A model generated the notes under the pieces. It saw nothing but the letters and a program-made list of their open reading frames with translations, was not told the origin of the DNA and made no database searches. This document shows positions 24,571 through 33,782 of a DNA stretch of 64,000 nucleotides, piece after piece. A program made the position numbers and the translations under genes. The stretch comes from a virus: IMG/VR virus record IMGVR_UViG_3300005288_000003, positions 1-64,000 of that record; one strand, given 5' to 3'. How positions within the stretch are numbered: position 1 is the first letter of the stretch; the number at the start of each line of letters is the position of its first letter.

Positions 24571-24880
24571 CTCTCAGTCTTTCTCGAAGGTCATCTTGTT
24601 CTCTCTTCATCCTTTTCATTTCATCATCCATCATGTCATAGCGTTTGTTTGCAATGAATTGCTGGGTGTTGATCTGCTCCTGCAAGTTGTTGACCTTCTG
24701 CTCATACTTTCTTTCAACAGCTTCAACTTTTCTGTTGAAATCCTGCTTGGCTACTTCAAGTTCTACTTGGCTCGTTTTATTATTGTATGCGGGGAAAGCC
24801 AAGAGGCAAATGCAGACAAGGAGGGCAATAAGAAGAGCGCCAATGGCGGCGACCACGGGCCAATCTTGTTTCCTTGTCAT
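24557..24880 (-). CDS. N-anchored coiled-coil membrane protein, lysis region
   Basis: 107 residues. A single membrane span (about residues 8-30) is followed by a long charged coiled coil. The topology resembles an inner-membrane spanin or a lysis regulator, but a classic Rz is present upstream. It is the last gene of the lysis block, before a terminator. Confidence 0.7.
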   Translation of the reverse strand: MTRKQDWPVVAAIGALLIALLVCICLLAFPAYNNKTSQVELEVAKQDFNRKVEAVERKYEQKVNNLQEQINTQQFIANKRYDMMDDEMKRMKREQDDLRERLRARTR

Positions 24881-24890
24881 AGTGTTCCCC

Positions 24891-25181
24891 TTATTTTTTG
24901 TCGAGTTTATCCACGATACGCATCAAGTAGGTGTTCGTTGCTTCTTGAACGTTCTTGATCGCAGTGATCTTGGTATCCATTTCGGCTGACAACCTGTTGA
25001 TCGCAGTGTTTAGTTTATCTTCGGTAACAGTAGTTGCTTGCAGTGTGTACAGTCTGTCATCGAGCTTGGCAATTTGCGACTGTTGGTATCCAACTACACC
25101 TACACAAATCATCAATAGCGCTCCTGCTACATACCCGAGAACCGACTTCACCATATTGGTTGTTTCGTTTGCATCGCTCAT
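24891..25181 (-). CDS. N-anchored membrane protein, lysis region
   Basis: 96 residues with one membrane span near residues 12-30 and a helical periplasmic or cytoplasmic remainder. It overlaps the Rz1-like gene by ATGA. The role is unknown. The position suggests lysis control or superinfection exclusion. Confidence 0.7.
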   Translation of the reverse strand: MSDANETTNMVKSVLGYVAGALLMICVGVVGYQQSQIAKLDDRLYTLQATTVTEDKLNTAINRLSAEMDTKITAIKNVQEATNTYLMRIVDKLDKK

Positions 25182-25459
25182 TTATAAAGTTCCTGTTGCT
25201 GTTCAAACCATTTCTTATGGTTCTGGATTCGATTGTTACACTTCCATACTTCATATGTGTTGGTCACGTAACCGTGAGCCAAAGCACGAACAGTGTCTTC
25301 CTTTACACGTTCAGGGGTACAAGGGAGAAAGAACTCACTTGGTGGGACTAGCACAATGGTCTTTGTCACCGTCACAGTATGCGTTGTCGAGCAAGCGCAT
25401 AAGATCAGGGCTAAGACGATCGTCATCAGCAAAGCCTTGAGGCTTCGTAGGAGCTGCAT
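25178..25459 (-). CDS. Outer-membrane spanin lipoprotein (Rz1-like)
   Basis: 93 residues. The signal sequence ends in the lipobox LCAC, so Cys is expected to be lipidated and sent to the outer membrane. The gene begins inside the Rz-like gene in another frame, the usual Rz/Rz1 nesting. With Rz it would fuse the inner and outer membranes at lysis. Confidence 0.8.
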   Translation of the reverse strand: MQLLRSLKALLMTIVLALILCACSTTHTVTVTKTIVLVPPSEFFLPCTPERVKEDTVRALAHGYVTNTYEVWKCNNRIQNHKKWFEQQQELYK

Positions 25460-25757
25460 TAGCTTTCTCCTTGATAGTCAGGGTGGGTAGTGCGAGTACA
25501 GCGTCTCCTGTGGCCTTCTGTGAGGCTTCCAGCTTGCTCTGTTCCCTGTAATGTGAAGCCAACGCATCCACTGTGATCAAACAGCTTGCATCCGAGGCTT
25601 CTTTCGCTGCGAGATTGTCCTCAGAGGCTTTACGATATGTTGCAACGTCTAGACTCAGTTGGACATTCTCTTTGTGTGTGTAATATGCATACCCGCATAC
25701 AGTTAGCAACAGAGTCGCCAGAATGACTGCAAGGTATGCTTTAATTTGCGACAGCAT
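25335..25757 (-). CDS. Inner-membrane spanin (Rz-like)
   Basis: 140 residues from the ATG at 25757. An N-terminal membrane anchor (AYLAVILATLLLTVCGYAYY) is followed by a helical periplasmic part. It overlaps the holin candidate upstream and the Rz1-like gene downstream. Confidence 0.8.
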   Translation of the reverse strand: MLSQIKAYLAVILATLLLTVCGYAYYTHKENVQLSLDVATYRKASEDNLAAKEASDASCLITVDALASHYREQSKLEASQKATGDAVLALPTLTIKEKANAAPTKPQGFADDDRLSPDLMRLLDNAYCDGDKDHCASPTK

Positions 25758-25968
25758 TATCCTCTCCCTTTTCTGGTGCATCTTCCGTGACATCCGTTGT
25801 CATGTAGTACGCAAGACCAGCTCTTATGCACGCACATAATGTTGCGATAGCTGCATAGGAGCCGGGCGGAAGAAGAGGCTGCCACAGCATCATAAGTGGT
25901 TCAGCAGCAAGAAATATTGCTGCCAATGTTCCAAGGACAAATCTTGTCCGAGATATTTTCTTTGACAT
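25741..25968 (-). CDS. Putative holin
   Basis: 75 residues from the ATG at 25968 (GGAGG six bases upstream). Two hydrophobic helices with a Pro-rich turn (WQPLLPPGSY) and a charged C-terminus fit a class II holin. It leads the lysis cassette holin-Rz-Rz1. The endolysin is separated from it by the tailspike gene. Confidence 0.7.
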   Translation of the reverse strand: MSKKISRTRFVLGTLAAIFLAAEPLMMLWQPLLPPGSYAAIATLCACIRAGLAYYMTTDVTEDAPEKGEDNAVAN

Positions 25969-26021
25969 GTGGAACCTCCAGTTGAAGTTAAAAGGAACTA
26001 TATAGCAGTTCCTTTGTTTGA

Positions 26022-28712
26022 TTATAGGCTTCGTGCGACTTCTGTCCAAACCCCAGTCTTCGCTTGGACTAATCTTAGGATAGAAGAGCTGCTAGATGGT
26101 GTAAAGTTAGAACCATTAAGTCGTATCGTAGTACCATTATTTTGGATAGTGGTATTTACTGTCGAGAATGTGATCAGCAGTTCTTGATATAATGTCCCAC
26201 CAAGTATTGATGTAATCGTCTGAGCACTTGCGTGGTTGAAGTTAAGAATTCTTGCTGATTGTGTGTTTGTTACACCGCCAAGCGAGATTACTGGTGTTGG
26301 TGTTAGTGTAGCTACTGACACTCGCCCACCAACATCTCCTAACTGAATAACAGTATTGGTGTCCACAACGTTGGTGGAAAAGTTAGCATCGAATTCAGGA
26401 GTGTCTACCTTTATTCTGTTAGAGGCTACGTAACTTCCGTACATCTCGATACCTCTCCCACTAGCAACACCGTATGGGAGGATTGTCTTAAATAACGGTC
26501 TACGGAGTAGGAAACCTACTGAAGATGTGGTGTTACAAGCAACCCCACTACTGACGTTTTGGAATATCGGGCTATCAATCTCCACATTAACACCATCTAC
26601 ACAGTGTATTGAAAACTCATTATAACTCCCATCTTGTATCTTCCCACATTGGGTAAAATACGTACCAATGAATTTTATTTGGCGAGGTAAGTCGTTGGCA
26701 CCACCAGAATCAATTCTAAGACCGTTGAGCCTTGCCTGTTCATGTTGCTGACCAATAGATGTGAGTCCCAAAATCCCACCACCACACACCATACCATGTT
26801 GGTCCGATAGAGACGTCTGACCGCCTTGGAATATCAATGGGCCAAAAGTTCCTTGAGTTTGTGTCCCACGTCCTACTTGGATACCGTAACCCATCCTGTA
26901 AACATCTACGTTTAGGTAAGTTTTCATATTTATCTGACCACCGGACCCATCAGAGCAGATGTTCAATCCCGTCCCTGTCCACGAGCCAGTTCCTGAAGCT
27001 CCACCACGAATTAATCCATTCATGTGTAGAGTTTCCCAAGTTGTAGCCTCAGTAATACCGTTACCTGCTGGGTTTTGCACTTTAACTGTATAGTTCTTGA
27101 GGAAAATACTTCCCTGACTCCCTTGTAGGTTAAGTACGTGTGTGGTTTGATTACCACCGACTAAGTTGAAGTCCTCCATACTGAAGTAACCCCCCATTCC
27201 GGTTGGAAGTTCTACACTAAACACACCTTTAAGTTCGATAAGTGGTTTAGCTGAGCCGTTCACATGCACGAATGCACAACCTGTAGCTTCTAGGGCACCT
27301 GTCGCGTATCCGTTAGCCTGCCCGACGATCTTTGTGCGACCGGCATTGCCAGTCCACCCCGGATTAAGTGTGGCATCATAGTAGAGGTAGAGTGTATCAG
27401 TGAGGTACTTCTGGCCCGGAAGTGGTCTAATCTCAGAACCATTTTTGCTTGCCCAATTAAACATCCTCTGTAGTGCGGTTGTGTTCACCGTACCAGTGTT
27501 AGCGCCAAAGTTGTAATCGCCAACTGCCCCGAAGAATTCTGGTCTCAGGTATCCCGGATAACTCCGCTTCCACCGACCTGCTGCTGGGTTTCCAGTAGGT
27601 AGTACCACCATATCACTGGCTACTTCATTACTTGGTGCTGACCAATACCAATCACCCTCGCCACCATCACCGGGGGATGTATAACCAGCGAGTGATACTA
27701 CAAGAGTTCTTCCAGCTTTTAATGCAGGTACAGGTAGAGCCTGCAATGCAGCTAGATTCGAAAGTACAATTTTAGCGGTTGATAGGTCTGTTCCTATACC
27801 ACTACCTATGCTACCGGCACCACTACTAGGGTCGGACATGTTAGCCAGATTCGAAATATCAGCCTTCAGCGTTAAGGCAATTGCCTGAGCATTTGAGATG
27901 GGTTTGTCAGTATCAGAGGTATTGTCTACGTTTGGAAGACCGACAGCACTTTTATCAAGAGCCTGAAAAGTCTTATCACCACGCCAGTATTGACCAGTTG
28001 TACCAGCAGCGATTGCTGGCTCTTTAGTTCCAACAGTAGTGGCAAGGTTGTCAATATTAAACTGGAGTGTATTCGACGTAGCAGTTAGTGCAGCGGTGTC
28101 TGCTTTGGTGCTAACAATTGTGGAAAGTGAGTCAACATTAGTCTGAACAGTATTCACAGATGTGATGGACGCCTTCGTGTTAACTGTAGTTGTAAGGGCG
28201 CTCACATCAGCTTGTACGCCATCTACATCAGATTGAACAGCAGCCACACTTGCAGAAGAAGCCTTTGTGTCCACCAATGTAGATAGTCCGGCATTAGCAG
28301 TTTGTAGTCCAGTGATTAGTGTAGCCACGGCTGCAAATGAAGACGATACAGCCGCACCTTTGGCGTATTGTGTGTGAGGGTCGGCATTAAGCAAGTGTTG
28401 ACTCATTGCACTAGCTACACTGCCGACTGGCTCAGCCCCAACATCAGATGCACTGGGTAGTTTGTGTGCGTGATCGCCCCTAGCTGCCTGATCAGAGGCT
28501 CCAGCGGTTGGAGTCGATGAGAGCAACGCTGGAACTTGGTCTGAAAGAGGTACTGCGGGAGCTTTCAAACTGTCCAAGAAGTCCTGTACAGTGCCCGTGT
28601 TTCCGAGACTCAGCCAACTCTTGTAAGCGCTATCTCCAGTGTCCCCTTTCGGACCTCTAATGCGTACTGCGATATCAAGATCGCTCGATGTATCTACAAT
28701 GATATCTGCCAT
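26022..28712 (-). CDS. Tailspike with beta-helix domain
   Basis: 896 residues. The N-terminus has a short collagen-like GPKGDTG segment and a DPHTQYAKG motif found in phage fibres. A long heptad-rich helical section follows. From about residue 385 comes EFFGAVGDYNFGANTGTVNTTALQ, the usual start of a pectate-lyase-type right-handed beta-helix. Such spikes bind or cleave surface polysacc harides. Catalysis is not provable from sequence. It sits between the lysis genes and the small beta-rich gene and endolysin. Confidence 0.82.
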   Translation of the reverse strand: MADIIVDTSSDLDIAVRIRGPKGDTGDSAYKSWLSLGNTGTVQDFLDSLKAPAVPLSDQVPALLSSTPTAGASDQAARGDHAHKLPSASDVGAEPVGSVASAMSQHLLNADPHTQYAKGAAVSSSFAAVATLITGLQTANAGLSTLVDTKASSASVAAVQSDVDGVQADVSALTTTVNTKASITSVNTVQTNVDSLSTIVSTKADTAALTATSNTLQFNIDNLATTVGTKEPAIAAGTTGQYWRGDKTFQALDKSAVGLPNVDNTSDTDKPISNAQAIALTLKADISNLANMSDPSSGAGSIGSGIGTDLSTAKIVLSNLAALQALPVPALKAGRTLVVSLAGYTSPGDGGEGDWYWSAPSNEVASDMVVLPTGNPAAGRWKRSYPGYLRPEFFGAVGDYNFGANTGTVNTTALQRMFNWASKNGSEIRPLPGQKYLTDTLYLYYDATLNPGWTGNAGRTKIVGQANGYATGALEATGCAFVHVNGSAKPLIELKGVFSVELPTGMGGYFSMEDFNLVGGNQTTHVLNLQGSQGSIFLKNYTVKVQNPAGNGITEATTWETLHMNGLIRGGASGTGSWTGTGLNICSDGSGGQINMKTYLNVDVYRMGYGIQVGRGTQTQGTFGPLIFQGGQTSLSDQHGMVCGGGILGLTSIGQQHEQARLNGLRIDSGGANDLPRQIKFIGTYFTQCGKIQDGSYNEFSIHCVDGVNVEIDSPIFQNVSSGVACNTTSSVGFLLRRPLFKTILPYGVASGRGIEMYGSYVASNRIKVDTPEFDANFSTNVVDTNTVIQLGDVGGRVSVATLTPTPVISLGGVTNTQSARILNFNHASAQTITSILGGTLYQELLITFSTVNTTIQNNGTTIRLNGSNFTPSSSSSILRLVQAKTGVWTEVARSL

Positions 28713-29039
28713 TTAAACCTCAGTGACACTTGGCAGTGTCTTGAAAGTTCCATAGATAATCTTGTGAGATTCGCCACTGGCCTCAGTCACGAACAAGTCG
28801 TACACCGAGAAGGTGATTATATCTTCCAAAGATTCATCTGGAATATTTAGTACAATAACATCCTCGCCTTCAAAAGAAAGACCAGATGTCAAATCTAGAG
28901 TCAAGAGTGCATCGGTATCACCATAGCGCTTCCTGACCTGCATCTTTGCAGTTGCACCTACAAGATTCAAACCAATGGCTTGTATACTTCTTTCGTAGGT
29001 GTCTCGTTGTTGTGTGACGATATCGTATTTAACAGCCAT
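28713..29039 (-). CDS. Small structural protein (beta-sandwich-like)
   Basis: 108 residues from the ATG at 29039 (AAGGACAAACCA upstream). The pattern of strands (AKMQVRKRYGDTDALLTLD) resembles small virion proteins found beside tail fibres. Function unknown. The stop lies one base before the tailspike start. Confidence 0.65.
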   Translation of the reverse strand: MAVKYDIVTQQRDTYERSIQAIGLNLVGATAKMQVRKRYGDTDALLTLDLTSGLSFEGEDVIVLNIPDESLEDIITFSVYDLFVTEASGESHKIIYGTFKTLPSVTEV

Positions 29040-29049
29040 TGGTTTGTCC

Positions 29050-29607
29050 TTATGTAAAGCTGGCGTATGCAAGTGCCAACTTTGTATGATAGTTATTCTT
29101 AATATACTCAGGCCCGTTATACAACTTGGCAAACTTGGCCCAGTCTTTAGCTCGTAGTGCAGCCAGCATTCCCGGATTGATTTGAACAAACTTCACGAAG
29201 GTTCCAAGTTGCTTTCCTTCACTGGCGTATTGATCGTTGATGAAAGCTTGTACACTTGCATATCCAAGTGCCTTCCAATGGAATCCCATGATCTGGAACA
29301 AACCCCATGAAGCACTTTGCAAAGCACACTCACGATCTATAGCGACAGCTTTAGCAAGTCTTACATGTTCAGCAGCGCCTCCGAGATACCCTCCAGCTTT
29401 TGGATCGCAGACTTCGCTAAGTGTTGGCTCCTTGCCAGTCTTAGCTTTCAGAAGTTTGTACATCCAGTGGCGCTCGAAGAGAATCTTAGGTTCTCCCGAA
29501 GGAAGAAAGCCGCTTCCACAGCTCTCCACTTTGGTAACTGCCTTCACACATGCAACTTCAACGCCGAGAGTTGCAGCGGCGTTTCTGTAGTCGATTTCTG
29601 TTAGCAT
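29050..29607 (-). CDS. Endolysin, N-acetylmuramidase (DUF3380)
   Basis: 185 residues from the ATG at 29607. VTKVESCGSGFLPSGEPKILFERHWMYK is the start of the DUF3380 muramidase domain, with Glu28 as the likely catalytic residue. It cleaves the glycan strand of peptidoglycan at lysis. No signal peptide, so it depends on a holin. It lies one base after the tail fibre stop. Confidence 0.9.
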   Translation of the reverse strand: MLTEIDYRNAAATLGVEVACVKAVTKVESCGSGFLPSGEPKILFERHWMYKLLKAKTGKEPTLSEVCDPKAGGYLGGAAEHVRLAKAVAIDRECALQSASWGLFQIMGFHWKALGYASVQAFINDQYASEGKQLGTFVKFVQINPGMLAALRAKDWAKFAKLYNGPEYIKNNYHTKLALAYASFT

Positions 29608-29608
29608 A

Positions 29609-31057
29609 TTAGTACCCGATAGCCATCCACTGGTATCCGCCTGTCCCGTAAGCCAGAGAGAATCCACTGTTGTTCTTATAACCAAGTCCAGAGCCTACAG
29701 CACCCAATGCGTTTGGTCCGTGAGTGACCGTGACCGAGCAAGACACTTTGTAAGGGATTCGGAAGTTCACCGATTGCCCTACCGAGATAGAGCCCCAGTT
29801 CATGATGGTCCCGTCTGGTAGTTGAGTAGCACCACCACTGTCATCAATGTTATGGCTAAAGATAATGTCCCCTGCTGGGTTCAAAAGCCCAACAACGTTC
29901 TTAGTCGCTGCACTTCCGAGATACAGGTTGTTACGAGCAGCTTGAACGTTTGTAAGGTCCGCAAGGTTGTTACCACGCCACAAGAAAGCTTCTGCTGGAG
30001 ACAGAGCAGCAGATTGAAGTCCAAGGTTAGTACGAGCAGCAGCTTGGTCAGAAACTCCTGCAAGGTTATCAGATTTGAACATAACCGCAGAAGGTGCAGT
30101 AGTTGCCAGCGATGTCAGTCCAAGGTTAGTACGGGCTGTCGCTGGGATAATATCCGACAGGTTGTTCGCTGTACGCAGGAAGTACGACTCTGGACGAATA
30201 GCAGTGCTTGTCAGTCCAAGGTTGTTACGAGCGTTGGTTGCGTCCGTGATATCGCTCAGATTGTTAGCGCTCAGTAGGACATCTGCTTGATCCAGAGTTG
30301 CTGTAGTTCCAAGTCCGAGGTTGGTACGGGCGGTTGCAATGTTTGCCAGTCCTGCCAAGTTTCCAGACTTCTTCAAGAGAACAACACCAGCCTTCAATGG
30401 TGTAATGGCTTTAGTGTCATCTGTTCCAGCTTCGGTATCGCCATTGGTTGCAATGCGAACTACACCAAGGATTGTTTCGGTCGCCTGTAGAAGCAGACTG
30501 CTCAATTGTCCTAGCGGTACTGCGTGAGCTGGAAGTGTTGCGGTTGCTACGCTGAAAGGCTGTGAAGCCAATCCCGCCAAAGCGGCATAACGTGCATCAC
30601 TCTCTGCACGACTCCACACTGACAAGTTAGAACGAGCCAACACAGGGTTGCCAATTCCAGCAAGTGTAGAGTAGTTTGTCAGGTGTTGTGTAAGTTGGTT
30701 TTGAACAACAGCAACACTACCGTAAGCTTCGAAGGCTCGTACCCAATAGAGACTGTTCAATGGGTTAGATGGGTTGAAGTTCTTGTGAGTTGTAAGGCAC
30801 TTGTAGATGTATCCATCGGAGCCTTGTGTGTAGCTCAAGTTACCCTGATATTCCGTTTCAGAGTCCCATTCTGGAACACCATGTTGGTTGAGGTGGGCGA
30901 TGAATGTGTCTTGTCTGTTGTCAAGCCAGTTTTGGTACTGGTATGGTGGAAGTTCAACCACCCATCCAATGTTAGATTTAACCAGACCCGGATCAACCTT
31001 AGTCCCACCCGCAGCCCATAGTTGGTTAATTCCTGATGGTTTTACGATATTAGCCAT
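29609..31057 (-). CDS. Tail fibre protein 1
   Basis: 482 residues. The N-terminal 100 residues (GWVVELPPYQYQNWLDNRQD...GVPEWDSETEY) are related to those of tail fibre 2 and probably attach to the baseplate. The middle has at least five repeats of the NLSDI..ATARTNLGL type, typical of phage fibre shafts. The C-terminus ends WMAIGY, as in many receptor-binding tips. A terminator separates it from the assembly gene. Confidence 0.88.
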   Translation of the reverse strand: MANIVKPSGINQLWAAGGTKVDPGLVKSNIGWVVELPPYQYQNWLDNRQDTFIAHLNQHGVPEWDSETEYQGNLSYTQGSDGYIYKCLTTHKNFNPSNPLNSLYWVRAFEAYGSVAVVQNQLTQHLTNYSTLAGIGNPVLARSNLSVWSRAESDARYAALAGLASQPFSVATATLPAHAVPLGQLSSLLLQATETILGVVRIATNGDTEAGTDDTKAITPLKAGVVLLKKSGNLAGLANIATARTNLGLGTTATLDQADVLLSANNLSDITDATNARNNLGLTSTAIRPESYFLRTANNLSDIIPATARTNLGLTSLATTAPSAVMFKSDNLAGVSDQAAARTNLGLQSAALSPAEAFLWRGNNLADLTNVQAARNNLYLGSAATKNVVGLLNPAGDIIFSHNIDDSGGATQLPDGTIMNWGSISVGQSVNFRIPYKVSCSVTVTHGPNALGAVGSGLGYKNNSGFSLAYGTGGYQWMAIGY

Positions 31058-31078
31058 TCGATTTCTCCAATAGAAGAA

Positions 31079-31092
31079 GGGGCCAGAGCCCC
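31079..31092 (-). terminator. Terminator behind the fibre-assembly gene
   Basis: Leftward GGGGC-TCTG-GCCCC followed by TTCTTCTATT. Confidence 0.75.
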
Positions 31093-31096
31093 GTTA

Positions 31097-31519
31097 TTAT
31101 TTAGCGTCTGGTGCGAGTGGCATAACTTCAGGGAAGCTGTCCGTATCAGGCCATACGCGAAGGGCTACGCGATATGCTCGCCATGCCTTTTGAGTTCCAA
31201 TCCCTGTCTCACCATCTTGTACTCTGTTGAGCATAATGTCAGCACGGGTTAGTTCGCCGTCTCGGAGAGTTCTGGCTTCTTTGCATGCTGCTTCTACCAA
31301 GTCTTCTTCGGTAGGTTGATCTGGAGTTTCCAGCATTAAACTAACTACCCACTTACCACCAATGAATCTACAATCTTGTGTCTTATAGTGGAACTCTGGT
31401 GGAGCTTCTTGAGTAGAGCATGCCGGGATGTGATACACCCCCGGCTCTAGTGGAGACTCAAAGGCATCTGTGATGCCAGTGAACTTCAGTGTGTTTTGGT
31501 CATAACCATAGACGATCAT
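31097..31519 (-). CDS. Tail fibre assembly protein (APC-type)
   Basis: 140 residues. The C-terminal part (DGELTRADIMLNRVQDGE...AYRVALRVWPD) follows the phage tail assembly chaperone family (Phage_tail_APC) found beside fibre genes. It probably helps the fibre encoded next to it to trimerise. Confidence 0.8.
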   Translation of the reverse strand: MIVYGYDQNTLKFTGITDAFESPLEPGVYHIPACSTQEAPPEFHYKTQDCRFIGGKWVVSLMLETPDQPTEEDLVEAACKEARTLRDGELTRADIMLNRVQDGETGIGTQKAWRAYRVALRVWPDTDSFPEVMPLAPDAK

Positions 31520-31530
31520 ATTAAGTCCTC

Positions 31531-33765
31531 TTAGTATTTAATGCAGGCAAGCAACGCAATGTTCTTCATTACAGTTTCTACACCACCAGTGTTGTTGATT
31601 GTAATACCAGTTTGCTTCGAACCCGTGTTACCCCCGCCCGCCAATGCACCAAATACCCCACCAGCAGTATATGCTGTGCCTTGTGTGGCGTTTGTCTGAG
31701 CGTGGAAGTGACTTGGGTCATTGATGGTGTGTCCGTGAGAACCTAGGCCATCAGCTTCGTAACTACCGAATACACGGTTTGCGTTCAACCCTCTACCATT
31801 ATCCCAACCTCTGGCAGCAACACCACGACCATCAGGCACGTTGAATGTTGTACTACCATCACCAACACCGAAGGGGCAAATTACAACAGAGGTAACAGTT
31901 GCGTTAGTGTTTGCAGAGATTGTAATACTGGTTCCGTTTGGAACTGTAACAACAGTGGCACCGGCTGGAATACCTGTACCAGAGAGAGGCATGCCCACCC
32001 ACATAGAGCTTGTAGATGCGAACCCTCCGATAGTTGTAGTACCAGAAGAAGCAGAACATGTAGCAGTTACTGTAATTGCAGAAAACAAAGCTGCGTAAGT
32101 TGTACGAGATACAGCAGCGCCGTTCGCCCCTAGATAGCCAGTTGGTGGAGTCATTGTGGCAAACCAATCCATCAGGCCCGGTTGTAGAGCAGTACCAGCA
32201 GAGATAGCAGCAGCCACGAAGGCTGTAGAAGCAGCTTGTGTATTGTTTGTGCCGGGAGCCGCTGTTGGAACAAGCGGAGTTCCAGTAAACGTCGGAGACG
32301 CTTCAAGAGCAACGTTGCCGAGGTCTGTTGTATCGATTGTGAGCTTGAGCTTAGAACCTGCACTCCAGCCTAGTTTAACCACGTTAGATGTCTGACCGAC
32401 GCCAGTACCTTGTTGAACTGGTGTGAAGCCCAAGAGGTTTTGCTTGGTATCTAATGCAGCCTGCTGAGCTGTAGACACTGGTTTGTTTACGTCGCTGGTG
32501 TTATCGACGTTACCCAGTCCAATGGCTTTACCGTTGAAGCGGTTGTAACCCAAACAAACCCAACTGCCACTGCCGTTGGACAGCATTTCTGCCGAGTCAC
32601 CCGATTGAGTCAGGATGTTGGCTGCTGTTGGCAGGTTAATTACAGATGCGTTGTGGGTTAGAGTCAGTCCACCACCGAAGTAAACAGTACGACGTGTTCC
32701 CGCCACCACTGTATCGAATGCAGTGATAGTTGTTGAACCAGTGATCAGGATAATGTTACCAGCAGCCGCACCGATGTTTACAGTGGCAGCAGAAGCGAGG
32801 GTTACAACAGCTTCATTGAGAGCCCCAGCCAAAGCAGTAACGCCGTTAAGCGTAACACCGGATAGCGATGTGATGTCCGTGTTGGCACCAGACTTTGCAG
32901 CCGAAAGTGTAGCGCGTGCGGTTGCAGCGTCTACGTCGTCCAAGATTGTACGGGCAAATGGAGTTAGAGCTGTTTGTGCAAAGGTGTCAGTACCTGTAGA
33001 GTATACAAGTTGGTTAACACCAGTAGCAATCCCAGCAAGGGCTGTCAGTGTAGCGTCCAGTGGTTGTTTGGTTGCATCACCAGCGGCGATTGCACTGTCA
33101 ACTTCTGCTGCGCTGTACACTGACAGAGTTGTACGGGCGGATGCAGCATCAACAGGAGCCAACAAACTGCGACCGAAGGCAGTCAAGGTAGTACCTGTCA
33201 TCGATGTGCTGCTATCGAAGTAAGGGAGTACGTTGACTGCTGGTGTCACGTTGGACAGGGATGTCAAGTTAGTTGCGGCAAGCTGTGCTCCGAGAGTTGT
33301 ACGGGCTGCTGCTGCATCAACATCGTCAACCAATGTACGAGCAAATGCGGTGAAGGTTGTTACTGCGGAAGTTGATGCTCCAGTGTAGTACGGGAGTTTA
33401 TCAGCAGCAGGGGTTAGAACTTTCAGTGCCTCAAGGGCTACAGCACTCTCTACGAACGCTTTAGTCCAATAGGTGGTAGCGGTAGCTGGGTCTTGGTTTG
33501 TGCATGTCAGAATGCACTTGTAGATGATGTTGTTACGTTGCACATAAGATTTGTTGGTCAGGTATTCGGTGAATTGATCCCACTCTGGAATACCCTTTTG
33601 AAGCATGTACGCGATGTTGGTGTCTTGACGGTTTTCAAACCAGTTCCACCATTGACGGGGAACAGCTTCAACTGCCCAGCCCGCTCTTACTTTCGCAGAT
33701 TCTGGAGCAACAACGTCACCAGCGACGGCCCAAATGTCCGTCATGTCCTGCTTGATAATATCCAT
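31531..33765 (-). CDS. Tail fibre protein 2 with collar domain
   Basis: 744 residues. The N-terminus (GWAVEAVPRQWWNWFENRQD...GIPEWDQFTEY) is paralogous to fibre 1. Repeats of the DDVDAAAARTTLG type follow. The C-terminus holds a tail-collar domain (PPTGYLGANGAAVSRTTYAALF ... DGSTTFNVPDGRG) and a GSHGHTINDPSHFHAQ tip rich in His, possibly metal binding. About 70 extra residues (SASSGTTTIGG...SVVICPF) are inserted inside the collar domain. Confidence 0.88.
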   Translation of the reverse strand: MDIIKQDMTDIWAVAGDVVAPESAKVRAGWAVEAVPRQWWNWFENRQDTNIAYMLQKGIPEWDQFTEYLTNKSYVQRNNIIYKCILTCTNQDPATATTYWTKAFVESAVALEALKVLTPAADKLPYYTGASTSAVTTFTAFARTLVDDVDAAAARTTLGAQLAATNLTSLSNVTPAVNVLPYFDSSTSMTGTTLTAFGRSLLAPVDAASARTTLSVYSAAEVDSAIAAGDATKQPLDATLTALAGIATGVNQLVYSTGTDTFAQTALTPFARTILDDVDAATARATLSAAKSGANTDITSLSGVTLNGVTALAGALNEAVVTLASAATVNIGAAAGNIILITGSTTITAFDTVVAGTRRTVYFGGGLTLTHNASVINLPTAANILTQSGDSAEMLSNGSGSWVCLGYNRFNGKAIGLGNVDNTSDVNKPVSTAQQAALDTKQNLLGFTPVQQGTGVGQTSNVVKLGWSAGSKLKLTIDTTDLGNVALEASPTFTGTPLVPTAAPGTNNTQAASTAFVAAAISAGTALQPGLMDWFATMTPPTGYLGANGAAVSRTTYAALFSAITVTATCSASSGTTTIGGFASTSSMWVGMPLSGTGIPAGATVVTVPNGTSITISANTNATVTSVVICPFGVGDGSTTFNVPDGRGVAARGWDNGRGLNANRVFGSYEADGLGSHGHTINDPSHFHAQTNATQGTAYTAGGVFGALAGGGNTGSKQTGITINNTGGVETVMKNIALLACIKY

Positions 33766-33782
33766 TGAAATTGTCCTCTGTG

